Source: Fibrella forsythiae (lineage in GTDB: Bacteria > Bacteroidota > Bacteroidia > Cytophagales > Spirosomataceae). Taken from it: a DNA stretch of 64,000 bases. A model generated the notes under the pieces. The model ran no database searches, was not told the origin of the DNA, and was given only the letters and a program-made list of their open reading frames with translations. The stretch spans positions 284,774 through 348,773 of the forward strand of contig NZ_JAFMYW010000009.1 in the NCBI RefSeq assembly GCF_017353175.1. The letters are read 5' to 3'. Position 1 is the stretch's first letter; each line of letters begins with the position of its first letter. Positions 41,048 through 50,330 of this stretch are shown here, piece by piece. Position numbers and translations under genes: made by a program.

Positions 41048-41575
41048 ATGAACTCTGTAGGTACGTTATCCCCCGATTTGTTGCTCGTTACAGAACAGGA
41101 CGAGATCATTGGCACGGCCGAAAAAATGCAGGTCCACTACGATGGGGTGCTGCACCGTGCCTTCTCGGTCCTGATCTACAACGATCGGGGCGATTATCTG
41201 ATTCAGCAGCGGGCGCTGGAAAAATATCATTCTGGAGGACTTTGGTCAAATGCGTGCTGCGGGCATCCAACGCAGCCTGCCAATACAGCGGCGCAGGCCG
41301 AACAACGGCTGGATGAGGAGATGGGTTTCCGTACGTCATTATCACCTTCGTTTAGCTTTATCTACCACGCCTCGCTACCCAACGGGCTAATCGAGCATGA
41401 GTTCGACCACGTTTTTACGGGTCAGTATGACGGAGAGATTCCCTTCAACCCGGCCGAGGTGATGGCTGTGCGCTGGGTTAGCCGCGAGGAATTACTGCGC
41501 GAGATAGCCACGGCGCCAGCAACCTTTACGGTCTGGTTCAAGATCCTGGTCGATACCATCGAGAAGCAGCGGTAG
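41048..41575 (+). CDS. idi: Isopentenyl-diphosphate delta-isomerase, type 1
   Basis: The frame opens at 40961, but ATG at 41048 gives the usual 175-residue type-1 enzyme. Active-site features are Cys in LWSNACCGHP (about 74-76 region), the Nudix-like EQRLDEEMGF near 95-104 and the Glu of EHEFDHVFTG near 122-131. It interconverts IPP and DMAPP for isoprenoid synthesis using Mg2+ in the cytosol. It is a single gene between a TonB-like gene (divergent) and bioA (convergent). Confidence 0.92.
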   Translation: MNSVGTLSPDLLLVTEQDEIIGTAEKMQVHYDGVLHRAFSVLIYNDRGDYLIQQRALEKYHSGGLWSNACCGHPTQPANTAAQAEQRLDEEMGFRTSLSPSFSFIYHASLPNGLIEHEFDHVFTGQYDGEIPFNPAEVMAVRWVSREELLREIATAPATFTVWFKILVDTIEKQR

Positions 41576-41644
41576 GTACGTTGGCTGTTGGCTGGTCGTA
41601 CTTGCTTTCGTGAGCCAGCAGAAGCCGAAAGCGATACATTTCCA

Positions 41645-42922
41645 TCAATCTTCCAGCTTTGTCAGCAAGGCCAGCACGGCATCGTAGGCTACCTGCAACT
41701 GCGTGTTGGTAGTGCAATAGGGCGGCATAAAATACAGCACGTTGCCTAGTGGACGCATCAAGACGCCTTTCTCGAGCAGGAACTGGTAGGCCACATCGCG
41801 AATGTTATTGAAGTACGACGTCTGCCCATTCGTGATCAGATCAAAGGCTAATAACGTGCCCCGCTGCCGGATGTTTCCCACTACGGGTGATTGACGCAAC
41901 CTATCGGCAAACGCCGTATGCCTGGTGATAATGCGCTGAATGTCGGCCAATCGGTCTTCGTCGAGCAACAGGTCCATGCTGGCTAAGGCGGCGGCGCAGG
42001 CGATCGGATTGGCGGTGAATGAATGGCCGTGGAAAAGGGTCTTCATCTTGTCGGTCGACAGAAACGCATCGTAAATGGCGGCTGTGCAGGTCGTCACGCC
42101 CAGGGCCATCGTGCCGCCGGTGATGCCTTTCGATAGACACATCAGATCGGGCTGCTCAGTCAGGTAGTGACTGGCGAATAGTTTGCCCGTGCGGCCGAAC
42201 CCCGTCATTACTTCATCAGCAATGAGCAGCGTTCCGTGGGTACGTGCCAGCGCGAACAATTCGTTTAGTGCGGCAGGTTCGTACATGTTCATACCGCCTG
42301 CGCCCTGTACCAGGGGTTCCACAATGAAAGCGGCTACTTCGTCGGTGAATAAAGTTTGGGCCAGTTCCAGTACTTCAGCCTCCCGGCCCGGCACCGGCAC
42401 CGGCAGGTACGTTACGTTGAATAGAAAAGGAGCAAAGGGAGCCGTAAAAGCGCTTCGCCCACCAACGGCCATAGCGCCGAACGTATCACCATGATAGGCG
42501 TCCTCAAAAGCTACAACTTTAAGCCGCGGTTGGCCAATGTTGTGCCAGTACTGGAACGCCATTTTCAAGGCTACTTCTACTGCCGTTGAGCCGTTGTCAG
42601 AATAAAAGATGCGCCGTTGGTTTGTGGGGAGAATAGGCAGCAGTCGCTCGGCGAGTTGTACGGCGGGTTCGTGCGTAAAATCGGCGAAGATCGTATGCTC
42701 CAACGTGCGCAGTTGGGCCGCTACCCGGTCGGCAATGTAGGGGTGTGAGTGCCCGTGCAGGTTGACCCACCACGACGAAATCATATCCAGCATCTCGCGG
42801 CCATCTTCCAGATACAGCACGGAGCCTTCGCCCCGCACCACAGGTATGGGGGCAGGAGCGGTCTGCATCTGCGTAAACGGGTGCCAGATTACCGCCTGAT
42901 CACGTTGAGAAAGTGTATTCAT
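41645..42922 (-). CDS. bioA: Adenosylmethionine-8-amino-7-oxononanoate aminotransferase
   Basis: A 425-residue PLP-dependent aminotransferase of class III. It starts RDQAVIWHPFTQMQ, has the typical WWVNLHGHSHP near 51-61, EDAYHGDTFGAM near 140-151, the Asp in LIADEVMTGFGR near 235-246, and the PLP lysine in CLSKGITGG near 265-275. It makes 7,8-diaminononanoate from SAM and 8-amino-7-oxononanoate in biotin synthesis. No other biotin gene is adjacent. Its stop is 70 bases from that of idi, and gltA lies upstream on the same strand beyond a long hairpin. Confidence 0.94.
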   Translation of the reverse strand: MNTLSQRDQAVIWHPFTQMQTAPAPIPVVRGEGSVLYLEDGREMLDMISSWWVNLHGHSHPYIADRVAAQLRTLEHTIFADFTHEPAVQLAERLLPILPTNQRRIFYSDNGSTAVEVALKMAFQYWHNIGQPRLKVVAFEDAYHGDTFGAMAVGGRSAFTAPFAPFLFNVTYLPVPVPGREAEVLELAQTLFTDEVAAFIVEPLVQGAGGMNMYEPAALNELFALARTHGTLLIADEVMTGFGRTGKLFASHYLTEQPDLMCLSKGITGGTMALGVTTCTAAIYDAFLSTDKMKTLFHGHSFTANPIACAAALASMDLLLDEDRLADIQRIITRHTAFADRLRQSPVVGNIRQRGTLLAFDLITNGQTSYFNNIRDVAYQFLLEKGVLMRPLGNVLYFMPPYCTTNTQLQVAYDAVLALLTKLED

Positions 42923-43081
42923 ACCCCCAAAGGTATGACGCTGCCAGTTTGTTACCTGTTTATCCGGTGCAAAAACGGCTGCTAACCGGAGGGGGGGCTT
43001 ACTGAAAACAGACAGGTGTGCTGCTTCTTATAATGGGTGATAGAAGCAGGCAAGGTGCCGGTTCGTTATCCGGACCAGCTT

Positions 43082-43164
43082 TGCAGACTGGTTTTAGTAA
43101 ACGCAACAAAGCCCCCGATCTTTTCAGTCGGGGGCTTTGTTGCGTTTACTAAAACCAGTCTGCA
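43082..43164. terminator. Very long perfect hairpin after gltA
   Basis: A 37-bp perfect stem (43082-43118 with 43128-43164) with a 9-base loop. The inner part AAAGCCCCCGA/TCGGGGGCTTT is a typical terminator. The outer 26 bp have no role in normal termination, and T- or A-runs are modest. It ends six bases from the gltA stop. It can fold the same way on both strands. Confidence 0.8.
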
Positions 43165-43170
43165 GTTTAA

Positions 43171-44448
43171 CTACCGTTCGCCAATTGACTTGAATTCGCG
43201 GAGGGTAGAGCCGGTGTAGATCTGCCGCGGACGGCCGATTGGCTCTTTCTGCTCACGCATTTCTTTCCACTGGGCAATCCAGCCGGGCAGTCGGCCAATA
43301 GCAAACATCACCGTGAACATGTTGGTTGGAATGCCCAATGCGCGGTAGATGATTCCCGAATAGAAATCGACGTTGGGATAGAGTTTGCGTTGTACGAAAT
43401 ACGGATCGTTCAGTGCGGCTTCTTCCAGTCCTTTGGCAATTTCCAGAACAGGGTCATTCACGCCAAGTTTGCTCAGAACGTCGTCGGCCGCTTTTTTGAT
43501 GATCTTGGCGCGGGGATCGAAGTTTTTGTACACGCGGTGACCGAAGCCAAACAACCGGAAACCCGTTGTTTTTGCGTTTTTGGCCATGTCGATGTACTTG
43601 GCCACGTCGCCGCCGCCTTCTTTGATCTCTTCCAGCATCTCGATCACCTCCTGATTGGCGCCACCGTGTAGCGGCCCCCACAGGGCATTTACACCCGCTG
43701 CAATAGACGAATAGATGTTGGCCTGCGATGAGCCAACGAGCCGTACGGTGCTGGTTGAGCAGTTCTGCTCGTGGTCGGCGTGCAAGATCAGCAGTACGTT
43801 CAGTGCTTCGGCAACAACCGGATCAACTTTATAGTCTTCTACTGGCAACGCGAACATCATATTGAGGAAGTTCGGAATGTAATCCAGTTCGTTTTTAGGG
43901 TAATTGGTCGGGTGGCCCTGCGTCCGTTTGTACGACCAGGTGGCGATCGTTGGCAACTTGGCCATCAGGCGGGTAATATGCAGGTCGGTGTTCTTCCCTT
44001 CTTGTGAGTCGGGGTAGAATGCGCTCATGGCATTGACAAGCGAGCCTAGTACACACATGGGGTGCGCATTGACCGGAAATCCGTTGAAGATATGACGCAT
44101 ATCCTCGTTCACTAGTGTATGCCGACGGATACCCGTCGAGAAGGCGTCGAACTGAGCCTGAGTTGGCAGTTCACCGTAGATTAGCAGGTAAGATACTTCC
44201 AGGAATGACGCCTTAGAGGCCAAATCTTCAATTGAATAACCACGGTAACGAAGGATTCCCTCCTCGCCGTCTAAGAACGTAATGGCACTTTGGGTAGCAC
44301 CTGTATTCTTGTACCCCCGATCGAGAGTAACGTAACCCGACTGGTCACGGAGATTGGAAATATCAACGGCTTTTTCGTGCTCAGAACCTTCCAGGGTTGG
44401 GAAGGTGTACGATTTGCCATCTACGGTTAGTTCAGCAGTGCTTGCCAT
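43171..44448 (-). CDS. gltA: Citrate synthase
   Basis: A 425-residue type II (hexameric-type) citrate synthase. Conserved active-site pieces are LHADHEQNCSTSTVRLVGS near 225-243, NALWGPLHGGANQ near 256-268 and FGHRVYKNFDPRA near 305-317, with PNVDFYSGIIYRALGIP near 360-376. It condenses acetyl-CoA and oxaloacetate in the TCA cycle. Length and start fit the family. A 37-bp hairpin follows the stop. The upstream 275 bases are shared with the divergent trpF-like gene. Confidence 0.96.
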   Translation of the reverse strand: MASTAELTVDGKSYTFPTLEGSEHEKAVDISNLRDQSGYVTLDRGYKNTGATQSAITFLDGEEGILRYRGYSIEDLASKASFLEVSYLLIYGELPTQAQFDAFSTGIRRHTLVNEDMRHIFNGFPVNAHPMCVLGSLVNAMSAFYPDSQEGKNTDLHITRLMAKLPTIATWSYKRTQGHPTNYPKNELDYIPNFLNMMFALPVEDYKVDPVVAEALNVLLILHADHEQNCSTSTVRLVGSSQANIYSSIAAGVNALWGPLHGGANQEVIEMLEEIKEGGGDVAKYIDMAKNAKTTGFRLFGFGHRVYKNFDPRAKIIKKAADDVLSKLGVNDPVLEIAKGLEEAALNDPYFVQRKLYPNVDFYSGIIYRALGIPTNMFTVMFAIGRLPGWIAQWKEMREQKEPIGRPRQIYTGSTLREFKSIGER

Positions 44449-44633
44449 ACGTTCGTGCGAGGGTGTAAAGAAATTCAGCGTTAACAGGTTGTTTGCCCGT
44501 ACAAAGAGCAGTGGGCGAAATTAGTACCAAAAGCAATCGAAAATCCCCCGTAGTCGCCGAAAAGTTCAAGGATAGGGAAGTTCGTTTATAGAACCCCCAA
44601 ATTTTGTAGCCAGTTTCGGGAAAGTCAAAAGAG

Positions 44634-44702
44634 GTAGAGATAAAGCGACTCGCTACATTCCATTTCTTACTTTAGCGAAGCGCTCTATCTCTACTTTTTT
44701 TT
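44634..44702 (+). terminator. Terminator-like hairpin in the leader of the trpF-like gene
   Basis: Arms 44634-44653 (GTAGAGATAAAGCGACTCGC) and 44675-44694 (GCGAAGCGCTCTATCTCTAC) pair with about 17 of 20 bases, and are followed by a run of seven or more T. The hairpin lies about 22 bases before the ATG at 44724, so it could end or attenuate leader transcription. No Trp-rich leader peptide was seen. Confidence 0.45.
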
Positions 44703-44723
44703 ATCTGTCTATCTTTTTAATTT

Positions 44724-45371
44724 ATGATTCGCGTAAAAATCTGTTGTATCAGCAGCCCTGATGAGGCCCGGCTGGCAATCAGTTTGGGTGCCTCCGCCCT
44801 TGGATTGGTTGGGCCAATGCCCAGTGGGCCCGGTGTTATCACCGATGAGCAAATCGCTGCAATTGCCCGAATGGTGCCGCCACCCATCGCCACGTTTCTC
44901 TTAACCAGCGAAACAGACGCTGAGCAGATTATTGCCCATCAGAAACGCGTGAACACAAACACTGTACAGATTGTCGACGCGCTTACAACGGGTAAGTATG
45001 ATCAGATACGAGCCGCCTTGCCCGGTATCTGGCTCGTCCAGGTTATTCATGTCATTGACCAGCAATCTGTAGAAGAAGCCTTATGCATTGCCCCACACGT
45101 GGATGCATTACTGCTCGATAGTGGCAACCCGAACATGGCTGTCAAAGAATTAGGCGGTACAGGACGAGTACACGATTGGGCACTGAGCCGACAGATCCGC
45201 GACCAGTCGCCTGTCCCCGTATTTCTGGCGGGTGGTTTACGGCCCGATAATGTTCGGCAGGCCATTGAGGCCGTGCAACCGTTTGGCCTCGACCTGTGCA
45301 GCGGTGTTCGTACCAACGGCCATCTCGATCCGGTGAAGCTTGAGGCGTTTATGAACGCAGTATATCTATAA
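44724..45371 (+). CDS. Phosphoribosylanthranilate isomerase-like protein
   Basis: A 215-residue (beta/alpha)8 protein of the TrpF family. The N-terminal KICCISSPDEARLA corresponds to KICGI..., with the catalytic cysteine kept as the first Cys of the pair. The second half has DALLLDSGN near 130 with the catalytic Asp, and VFLAGGLRPDNVRQAI near 170-185 with phosphate-binding Gly and LDLCSGVRTNG near 195. TrpF opens the ribose ring in tryptophan synthesis. It stands alone without other trp genes, so it may be a second copy or a relative with another job; the KICC change from KICG is unusual. Its stop overlaps the decayed DJ-1 gene. Confidence 0.8.
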   Translation: MIRVKICCISSPDEARLAISLGASALGLVGPMPSGPGVITDEQIAAIARMVPPPIATFLLTSETDAEQIIAHQKRVNTNTVQIVDALTTGKYDQIRAALPGIWLVQVIHVIDQQSVEEALCIAPHVDALLLDSGNPNMAVKELGGTGRVHDWALSRQIRDQSPVPVFLAGGLRPDNVRQAIEAVQPFGLDLCSGVRTNGHLDPVKLEAFMNAVYL

Positions 45372-45974
45372 GATAGTGCCGGGTGGTAAAGAAGCGTCTC
45401 GAGTATAGACCATAATGTCGGTTACCTCCGGTCCATCCAACTGTAAAGCCCCGTCAATACCCGATGTAATCCCATCCGTAGTAACAACATTTTTATCCTG
45501 AACAAAACGTACATTCTTGACCATCGTAATTGATGGATACTTGCTTTGAGCCTCTTTCAGCGCTTGGTAATGTGTTGTGGCACGAAGGCCATTCAATAAA
45601 CCTGCAGCGGCCAAACTGAAAAAACCAATGCAGACAGACAGTATGATGAGTGATTCTAACTTGTTTTCATGACAACGCTGAATAAAATGAACCAGAGCAG
45701 GATTCATGCCTTTATAATTTTTTCTCATCTAAAATGACGGAAATTACGATTATATCCGGGATAGAGAAGTCTGCGTCGTATAATCGGGTTTGATAGCCAC
45801 TACAGTATCTTCGCTACGAACAGTATTACTTTTGGCTTTCACTATATATACCGTGTAAGATCGTTTGTTGAACCGCTTTACGCGTAGAAATACATCAATT
45901 GCTTCATTCATAGCTACGAGTTAAACCCCCTCGTCCATCAGAATAGTAACCCGAATGGTTGGCTTTTTAGTCAT
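45366..45974 (-). pseudogene. Decayed DJ-1/PfpI family gene
   Basis: From ATG at 45972-45974 one frame can be read in register: MTKKPTIRVTILMDEGV, a TAA at 45921-45923, then NEAIDVFLRVKRFNKRSY and KSNTVRSEDTVVAIKPDYT. Three more stops follow at about 45730-45752. The last 120 codons then carry LSVCIGFFSLAAAG with the nucleophile-elbow cysteine, NVRFVQDKNVVTTDGITSG and DIMVYTRDASLPPGTIL. This order is that of a DJ-1/PfpI protein. A part before NPALVHF (with the usual PGG strand) and a few residues near the end are deleted. Four in-frame stops and the deletion show it is not functional as one protein. Confidence 0.8.
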
Positions 45975-47150
45975 ACTAAATTGCGTCAGGTAAGACCAAT
46001 TGTTAAAAGTGAGAAGGCTGTAAAAATAAACAAATGAAACGGGTACGTTCAGCTGCTTTATACTAATTCGGGTAATTTCTTGATCAAAAAGTTGCCCGAC
46101 TTAGTATCTGTTTTATATTGGCTAGAAATCTCTCGTTTCAACCCTGATCTGCTTAATACTGATCTTCGTCGCTTTTTACCGTATGAGTTCACGATCAACA
46201 ATTTTAGATTGCTGGGAAGCTTCGCTGTATTCAACTCATCGGTAATATCGAACCAAAATACTTTACTGCATTCTTTTCCTGGTGGCTGCATAGGGATAGC
46301 GCCGGAAAATACCATAACGCCAGCTTTTATTACGAACGTTGAAAGACTACCAGCCCGAAAATTATCGTTACCCCGATCAATAGTATGTAACTACGGCGAC
46401 TTATCTTGAGGCGGTTTTTAAGTAATCTGTATGTTCCGGTTTTTTTTGATAGTAATTATAATGACAAGCTACCTGTTGACTGAAAAAATAATTAATACTG
46501 AGATTCATTCGGTCCGGCTTTATGAATGGTATTGTTGAGTAAAATTTTATTCAAAAACTGCTCTGAAACGATGAAAGCTGCTTACTATATTACTGAATAA
46601 TTCAAGCAAATGCGGTAAGTGAACAATGAACTATTCGTGTAGAAAGAAGTGTCAATCGTTAATAATACGTTGTTGATAAGAAAAAGCTCATTATTTATTG
46701 TATAATAGTAGGAGCTCAAATATAATTACGTGTAAATATATATTGAACTGTAATTATCTATATTGCCTGTATTTTAATTTCAATTTTGTTGTTTATGTTG
46801 CAGAAACAGCGGATATGTGTTTTTACAAAGCTGCGTTAATTCTGTACGATGGATACACTAGTTTGTCTTTTTGAAAAACAATCTTTATCGTGATAGTATT
46901 TTTGCAAGGAGTAAAAAACACAATCAATGGGTGGCTAGAATGGGAAATGATTGGGGCATTTTTTCGGTAACCATGTGAGCTTGCGTCCGCAGACTTTACG
47001 TACCTGGGCCCCTGTTAGCGCTGCTTAGCTCAGCCTGACTGCTACAACCTCCCGGTCATGGACACCTTCGTAATTTTGATCTAAGTTGCCATCATTAATT
47101 TGCATATCCCGGGAGACAGATCTAGTACGTTGGCCGTGAAGATTAATTTC
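45975..47150. other. Long region without a confident gene
   Basis: Two opposed frames (109 codons rightward at 46080-46409 and an 85-codon leftward frame at 46058-46315, open upstream to about 46388) overlap and neither is convincing. The leftward one has a lysine- and arginine-rich end (YGKKRRRSVLSR) and a protein-like first half (KAGVMVFSGAIPMQPPG), so it may be a remnant. From about 46430 to 46950 the sequence is strongly A+T-rich without frames. No RNA gene or repeat was recognised. Confidence 0.45.
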
Positions 47151-47197
47151 TTCAAGTTTTTAGCCAGTCGCAGACCGCAACTGGCTAAAAACTTGAA
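47151..47197 (-). terminator. 18-bp hairpin after mutS2
   Basis: A perfect 18-bp stem, TTCAAGTTTTTAGCCAGT (47151-47168) with ACTGGCTAAAAACTTGAA (47180-47197), loop of 11 bases. It ends four bases from the mutS2 stop. The A+T part of the stem can give a U-rich side on the minus strand, so it probably ends mutS2 transcription. Confidence 0.75.
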
Positions 47198-47201
47198 CCG
47201 A

Positions 47202-49616
47202 CTATCTCATCTTTACGAGCGTAACGCCCTGGCCGCCACGGTCGGCGTGTTCGTCGGCCATACTCGCCACCTGTTTGTAGGAGCGGAGGTGATTTCGAAC
47301 AAGCTGGCGTAAAATGCCATCACCCTTGCCGTGAACGATACGCAACTCGGGATAGCCAAGCATCAGGGCGCTATCCATAAACCGGTCGAGTTCGCCAAGT
47401 GCTTCTTCGCCACGGTAGCCCCGAATGTCCAGATTGAACGAGAAATTCATCATCTTCTCGTTCAGGTCCATACCTTGGCTGCGGGGCGTTTCGCGAATAC
47501 CTACGGCTTCCCGGTATGTTTTGCGGCTAACTTTTTCCAGTCGATTCAGCTTGATGTTTGATTTCAGTTCGCCGATCCGGACCTCTGCGTCTTTACCGCG
47601 GATGGCCAGAATTTCGCCGATGGCCGTTTGGCCCTGAATACGAACATAGCTACCTACGCCGATAGGGCTGGCATCGTTCTCGAATTCCTCCTCCGGTTCC
47701 TTCGGCCTGGCTGGCTCTACAACCACTTCCGGCTTTAGCTCTTTTTGGTCAAACTGCTGAAGCTCGGCACGTACCTGGCGGGTTGTGTCTTTATCAGCCT
47801 TCGATTCCTTTATCTCGCGAATCGTACTTTCAATGCGCTGATTGGCTTCCTGAACTAACGTTTTGGCCTTGGCTTTAGCCGTATTGATCAGCTGCTTCTG
47901 CTCATTGTCGAGCTTGGTTTTCAGAGCTGTGTACTCGGCCAGTTGCTGGGCTACCTTGCGCTGTTTGATGCTGATGTCGAGATTCTTCTCTGAGAAAACG
48001 CGCTTCTCAATATCTAGCTCTTTCAGCAGTTTCTCGAAATTTACCTGCTGACTGCCCAGTTTCTCTTTAGCCCGTTCAATAACCGCATTGGGCAAGTTAA
48101 TTTTCCGGGCAATTTCGAACGCAAACGAAGAGCCAGGTCGACCCATCTCCAACTCATAGAGTGGTTCCAGTTTCTCGCCGTCGAACCGCATAGCACCATT
48201 GATCAGCCCCGCCGTTTTGTCGGCAAAGACCTTCAGGTTGGTGTAGTGTGTGTTGATGACGCCATATGCGCCCGACTTGTTGAGCTCTTCCAGAATAGCT
48301 TCGGCAATGGCACCCCCTTGTCCGGGCTCTGTACCCGTACCAAACTCGTCGATCAGAAAGAGCGTACGTTTATTGGCACCAACCAGAAACTTCTGCATGT
48401 TGGTCAGGTGTGACGAGTATGTACTCAGGTCGTTTTCCAGCGATTGTTCATCCCCGATATCGATAAACAGGTTCTGGAACACCCCCATGTCGGAATATTC
48501 GGCCATGGGTACCAGCAAACCGCACTGCATCATGTATTGCAGCAACCCGATGGTTTTCAGCGCAATCGATTTGCCACCCGCGTTCGGGCCTGAGATGATC
48601 AGAATACGCTGCTGCTCGTCGAGGCGGATATTGAGTGGGATAACGCTCTTTTTCTGCTTCTGATGCGATAGGAACAGCAACGGGTGGCGGGCGGCGGTCC
48701 AGTTCAGAACGGGGCGGTTCATTACCTGCGGCATACCGGCCTGTAGTTCGCCGGCCAGTTTCGCTTTGGCCCGAATGAAGTCGATCTGTGCCAGAAAGTT
48801 AACCGCCTTACCCAATTCGGGAAGAAAAGGACGTACCTGGTCGGTTAAGGCAAGCAGAATGCGATACACTTCGCGCCGTTCTTCATATTCCAGTTCGCGC
48901 ACTTCATTGTTGCCGTCGAAGACTTCAGCAGGCTCAATATACACGGTTTTTCCAGTGTCTGACTCGTCGTGAATGAAGCCCCTGATTTTACGTTTATGCT
49001 CGGCCGCCAGCGGAATAACTAATCGGCCACCCCGGATGGTCAGGCCCAGGTCGTCGGGAATCCAGCCCTGCTGGCGGGCAGTGCGGAGCATGCCATCCAG
49101 CTTTTTTCGCAGATTGGCCTGCTCGGAAATGATCCGCCGGCGAATGCTGGCCAGTTCGGGAGATGCATTATCGCGCACATGGCCACGGTCATCGATAACG
49201 CGTTCGAGGGCAGCCAGCAGGTTCTTGTCAACAGTTACGGGCTGGGCCAGTTCGGCCAAATACGGATACTGGTCTTCTTCCTGATTGGCCAGAAAGCGAA
49301 GGCAGTCCTGAATAGCTTTCAGGGCCAGTTTCAGGTCAAAGAACTCGTCTTCCATGAGCGTGATGCCTTCTACGCGCGCCTTTTGCAATTGAGGGCGTAC
49401 GTCGAGGTAATTGCTCTGCGGAAAATCGGGTTCGTATTGTACGATCTGCGTAAACTCGTAGGTCTGGCGCAGCAATTTATCAATCAGTTGGTGGTTGTCG
49501 GAAAAGCGAATCTTATCCACATAATCCTGCCCAAGTGGGGAAATGCAGGCTTGCCGTAGCAGTTCCCGGATTTTATCGAAACCTAGTTTTTGTTCGAGGG
49601 TATTGGGGTAAAGCAT
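47202..49616 (-). CDS. mutS2: Endonuclease MutS2
   Basis: An 804-residue MutS2. The N-terminal MutS-like core and lever region (1-310) lead to the ATPase with Walker A SGPNAGGKS near 337-345, Walker B LFLIDEFGTGTEPGQGG near 420-436 and ITHYTNLK-type NTHYTNLKVF near 452. A long coiled coil spans about 515-630, and a C-terminal Smr nuclease domain has LDIRGYRGEEAL near 733-744 and HGKGDGILRQLV near 768-779. MutS2 acts on branched DNA and on collided ribosomes, depending on species. The length is usual. No partner gene is adjacent. Confidence 0.95.
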   Translation of the reverse strand: MLYPNTLEQKLGFDKIRELLRQACISPLGQDYVDKIRFSDNHQLIDKLLRQTYEFTQIVQYEPDFPQSNYLDVRPQLQKARVEGITLMEDEFFDLKLALKAIQDCLRFLANQEEDQYPYLAELAQPVTVDKNLLAALERVIDDRGHVRDNASPELASIRRRIISEQANLRKKLDGMLRTARQQGWIPDDLGLTIRGGRLVIPLAAEHKRKIRGFIHDESDTGKTVYIEPAEVFDGNNEVRELEYEERREVYRILLALTDQVRPFLPELGKAVNFLAQIDFIRAKAKLAGELQAGMPQVMNRPVLNWTAARHPLLFLSHQKQKKSVIPLNIRLDEQQRILIISGPNAGGKSIALKTIGLLQYMMQCGLLVPMAEYSDMGVFQNLFIDIGDEQSLENDLSTYSSHLTNMQKFLVGANKRTLFLIDEFGTGTEPGQGGAIAEAILEELNKSGAYGVINTHYTNLKVFADKTAGLINGAMRFDGEKLEPLYELEMGRPGSSFAFEIARKINLPNAVIERAKEKLGSQQVNFEKLLKELDIEKRVFSEKNLDISIKQRKVAQQLAEYTALKTKLDNEQKQLINTAKAKAKTLVQEANQRIESTIREIKESKADKDTTRQVRAELQQFDQKELKPEVVVEPARPKEPEEEFENDASPIGVGSYVRIQGQTAIGEILAIRGKDAEVRIGELKSNIKLNRLEKVSRKTYREAVGIRETPRSQGMDLNEKMMNFSFNLDIRGYRGEEALGELDRFMDSALMLGYPELRIVHGKGDGILRQLVRNHLRSYKQVASMADEHADRGGQGVTLVKMR

Positions 49617-49686
49617 TCAGGAGATCAGACCTTTCGTTAGCGGGCCTTCTTCTATAACAGCAGGGCAGAGGCGGGGGTTCTGTTTA

Positions 49687-49788
49687 AAACAGTTAAGAGT
49701 GTAGAGTTAAGAAGTAAGAGTTGGCCGACGCGGGAAAAGTTTTGCGTCGGCCAACTCTTACTTCTTAACTCTACACTCTTAACTGTTT
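49687..49788. terminator. 45-bp perfect hairpin between mutS2 and the thioredoxin gene
   Basis: Arms 49687-49731 and 49744-49788 are perfectly complementary over 45 bases around a 12-base loop (GGGAAAAGTTTT). The inner TTGGCCGACGC part resembles a terminator stem. The outer part is A-G-rich with repeated AGAGTTAAGA and AGTTAAGAAG text. Its position is between the thioredoxin stop (49802) and mutS2 start (49616), with both genes reading leftward. Confidence 0.8.
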
Positions 49789-49801
49789 ACCTCTTAGCTG
49801 A

Positions 49802-50227
49802 CTATTTAACGCCCTTACCTACTTCGATAAGATCTTCGGCAGACATGTAGCCAATGGCTTTTTTTACCACGCGGCCGCTGCTGTTGATGAACAGGAGGGT
49901 AGGGTATGCTTCCAGCGGATAAACTTGGGCAAGAGCCGGGCCTTCGCCTTTCTCCATATCCATTTTCACGTTAATAAACTTCTTGTTGAAGAAGTCGCCA
50001 ACTGTCTTTTGCGTGAAGACGTTCTTTTGCAACATCTTGCAGGGGCCGCACCAGCTAGCGTAGGCATCAAGGAAAATAACCTTGTTTTCAGCTTTTGCTT
50101 TCTTCAGAATATCGGCCCAGCGGGCACTGGTAAACTGGATTCCTGCACTTTTCTCATCATCACCCGCAGGAGTGAACGAGGAAGTGGTCAGGAGTACAAC
50201 AAGGCACAGGCTAAGTAATCGAAGCAT
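49802..50227 (-). CDS. Exported thioredoxin-family protein
   Basis: A 141-residue protein with a signal peptide at about 1-22 (SLCLVVLLTTSSFTPA) and a thioredoxin fold. The active site is ASWCGPCKML (about 60-69), preceded by VIFLDAYA and followed by the cis-Pro segment EAYPTLLF. It likely acts as a thiol-disulfide reductase or chaperone-like helper in the periplasm. Its neighbours give no clear pathway. The cysteines are intact, in contrast to the 555-residue protein at 35005-36672. Confidence 0.9.
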   Translation of the reverse strand: MLRLLSLCLVVLLTTSSFTPAGDDEKSAGIQFTSARWADILKKAKAENKVIFLDAYASWCGPCKMLQKNVFTQKTVGDFFNKKFINVKMDMEKGEGPALAQVYPLEAYPTLLFINSSGRVVKKAIGYMSAEDLIEVGKGVK

Positions 50228-50330
50228 GATTGGGGAACGGTTATGATACGTACCTAACGAATAGACAACTCACTTTCGTTTCTATGAACGAGTATAGTAG
50301 CCAAATTTACCCTGTCCTGGATATACACAA

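Noticed and set aside
46080..46409. 109-codon rightward frame
   Set aside because: It is mirrored by a leftward frame and neither has a known motif; kept only as part of a gene-free region.
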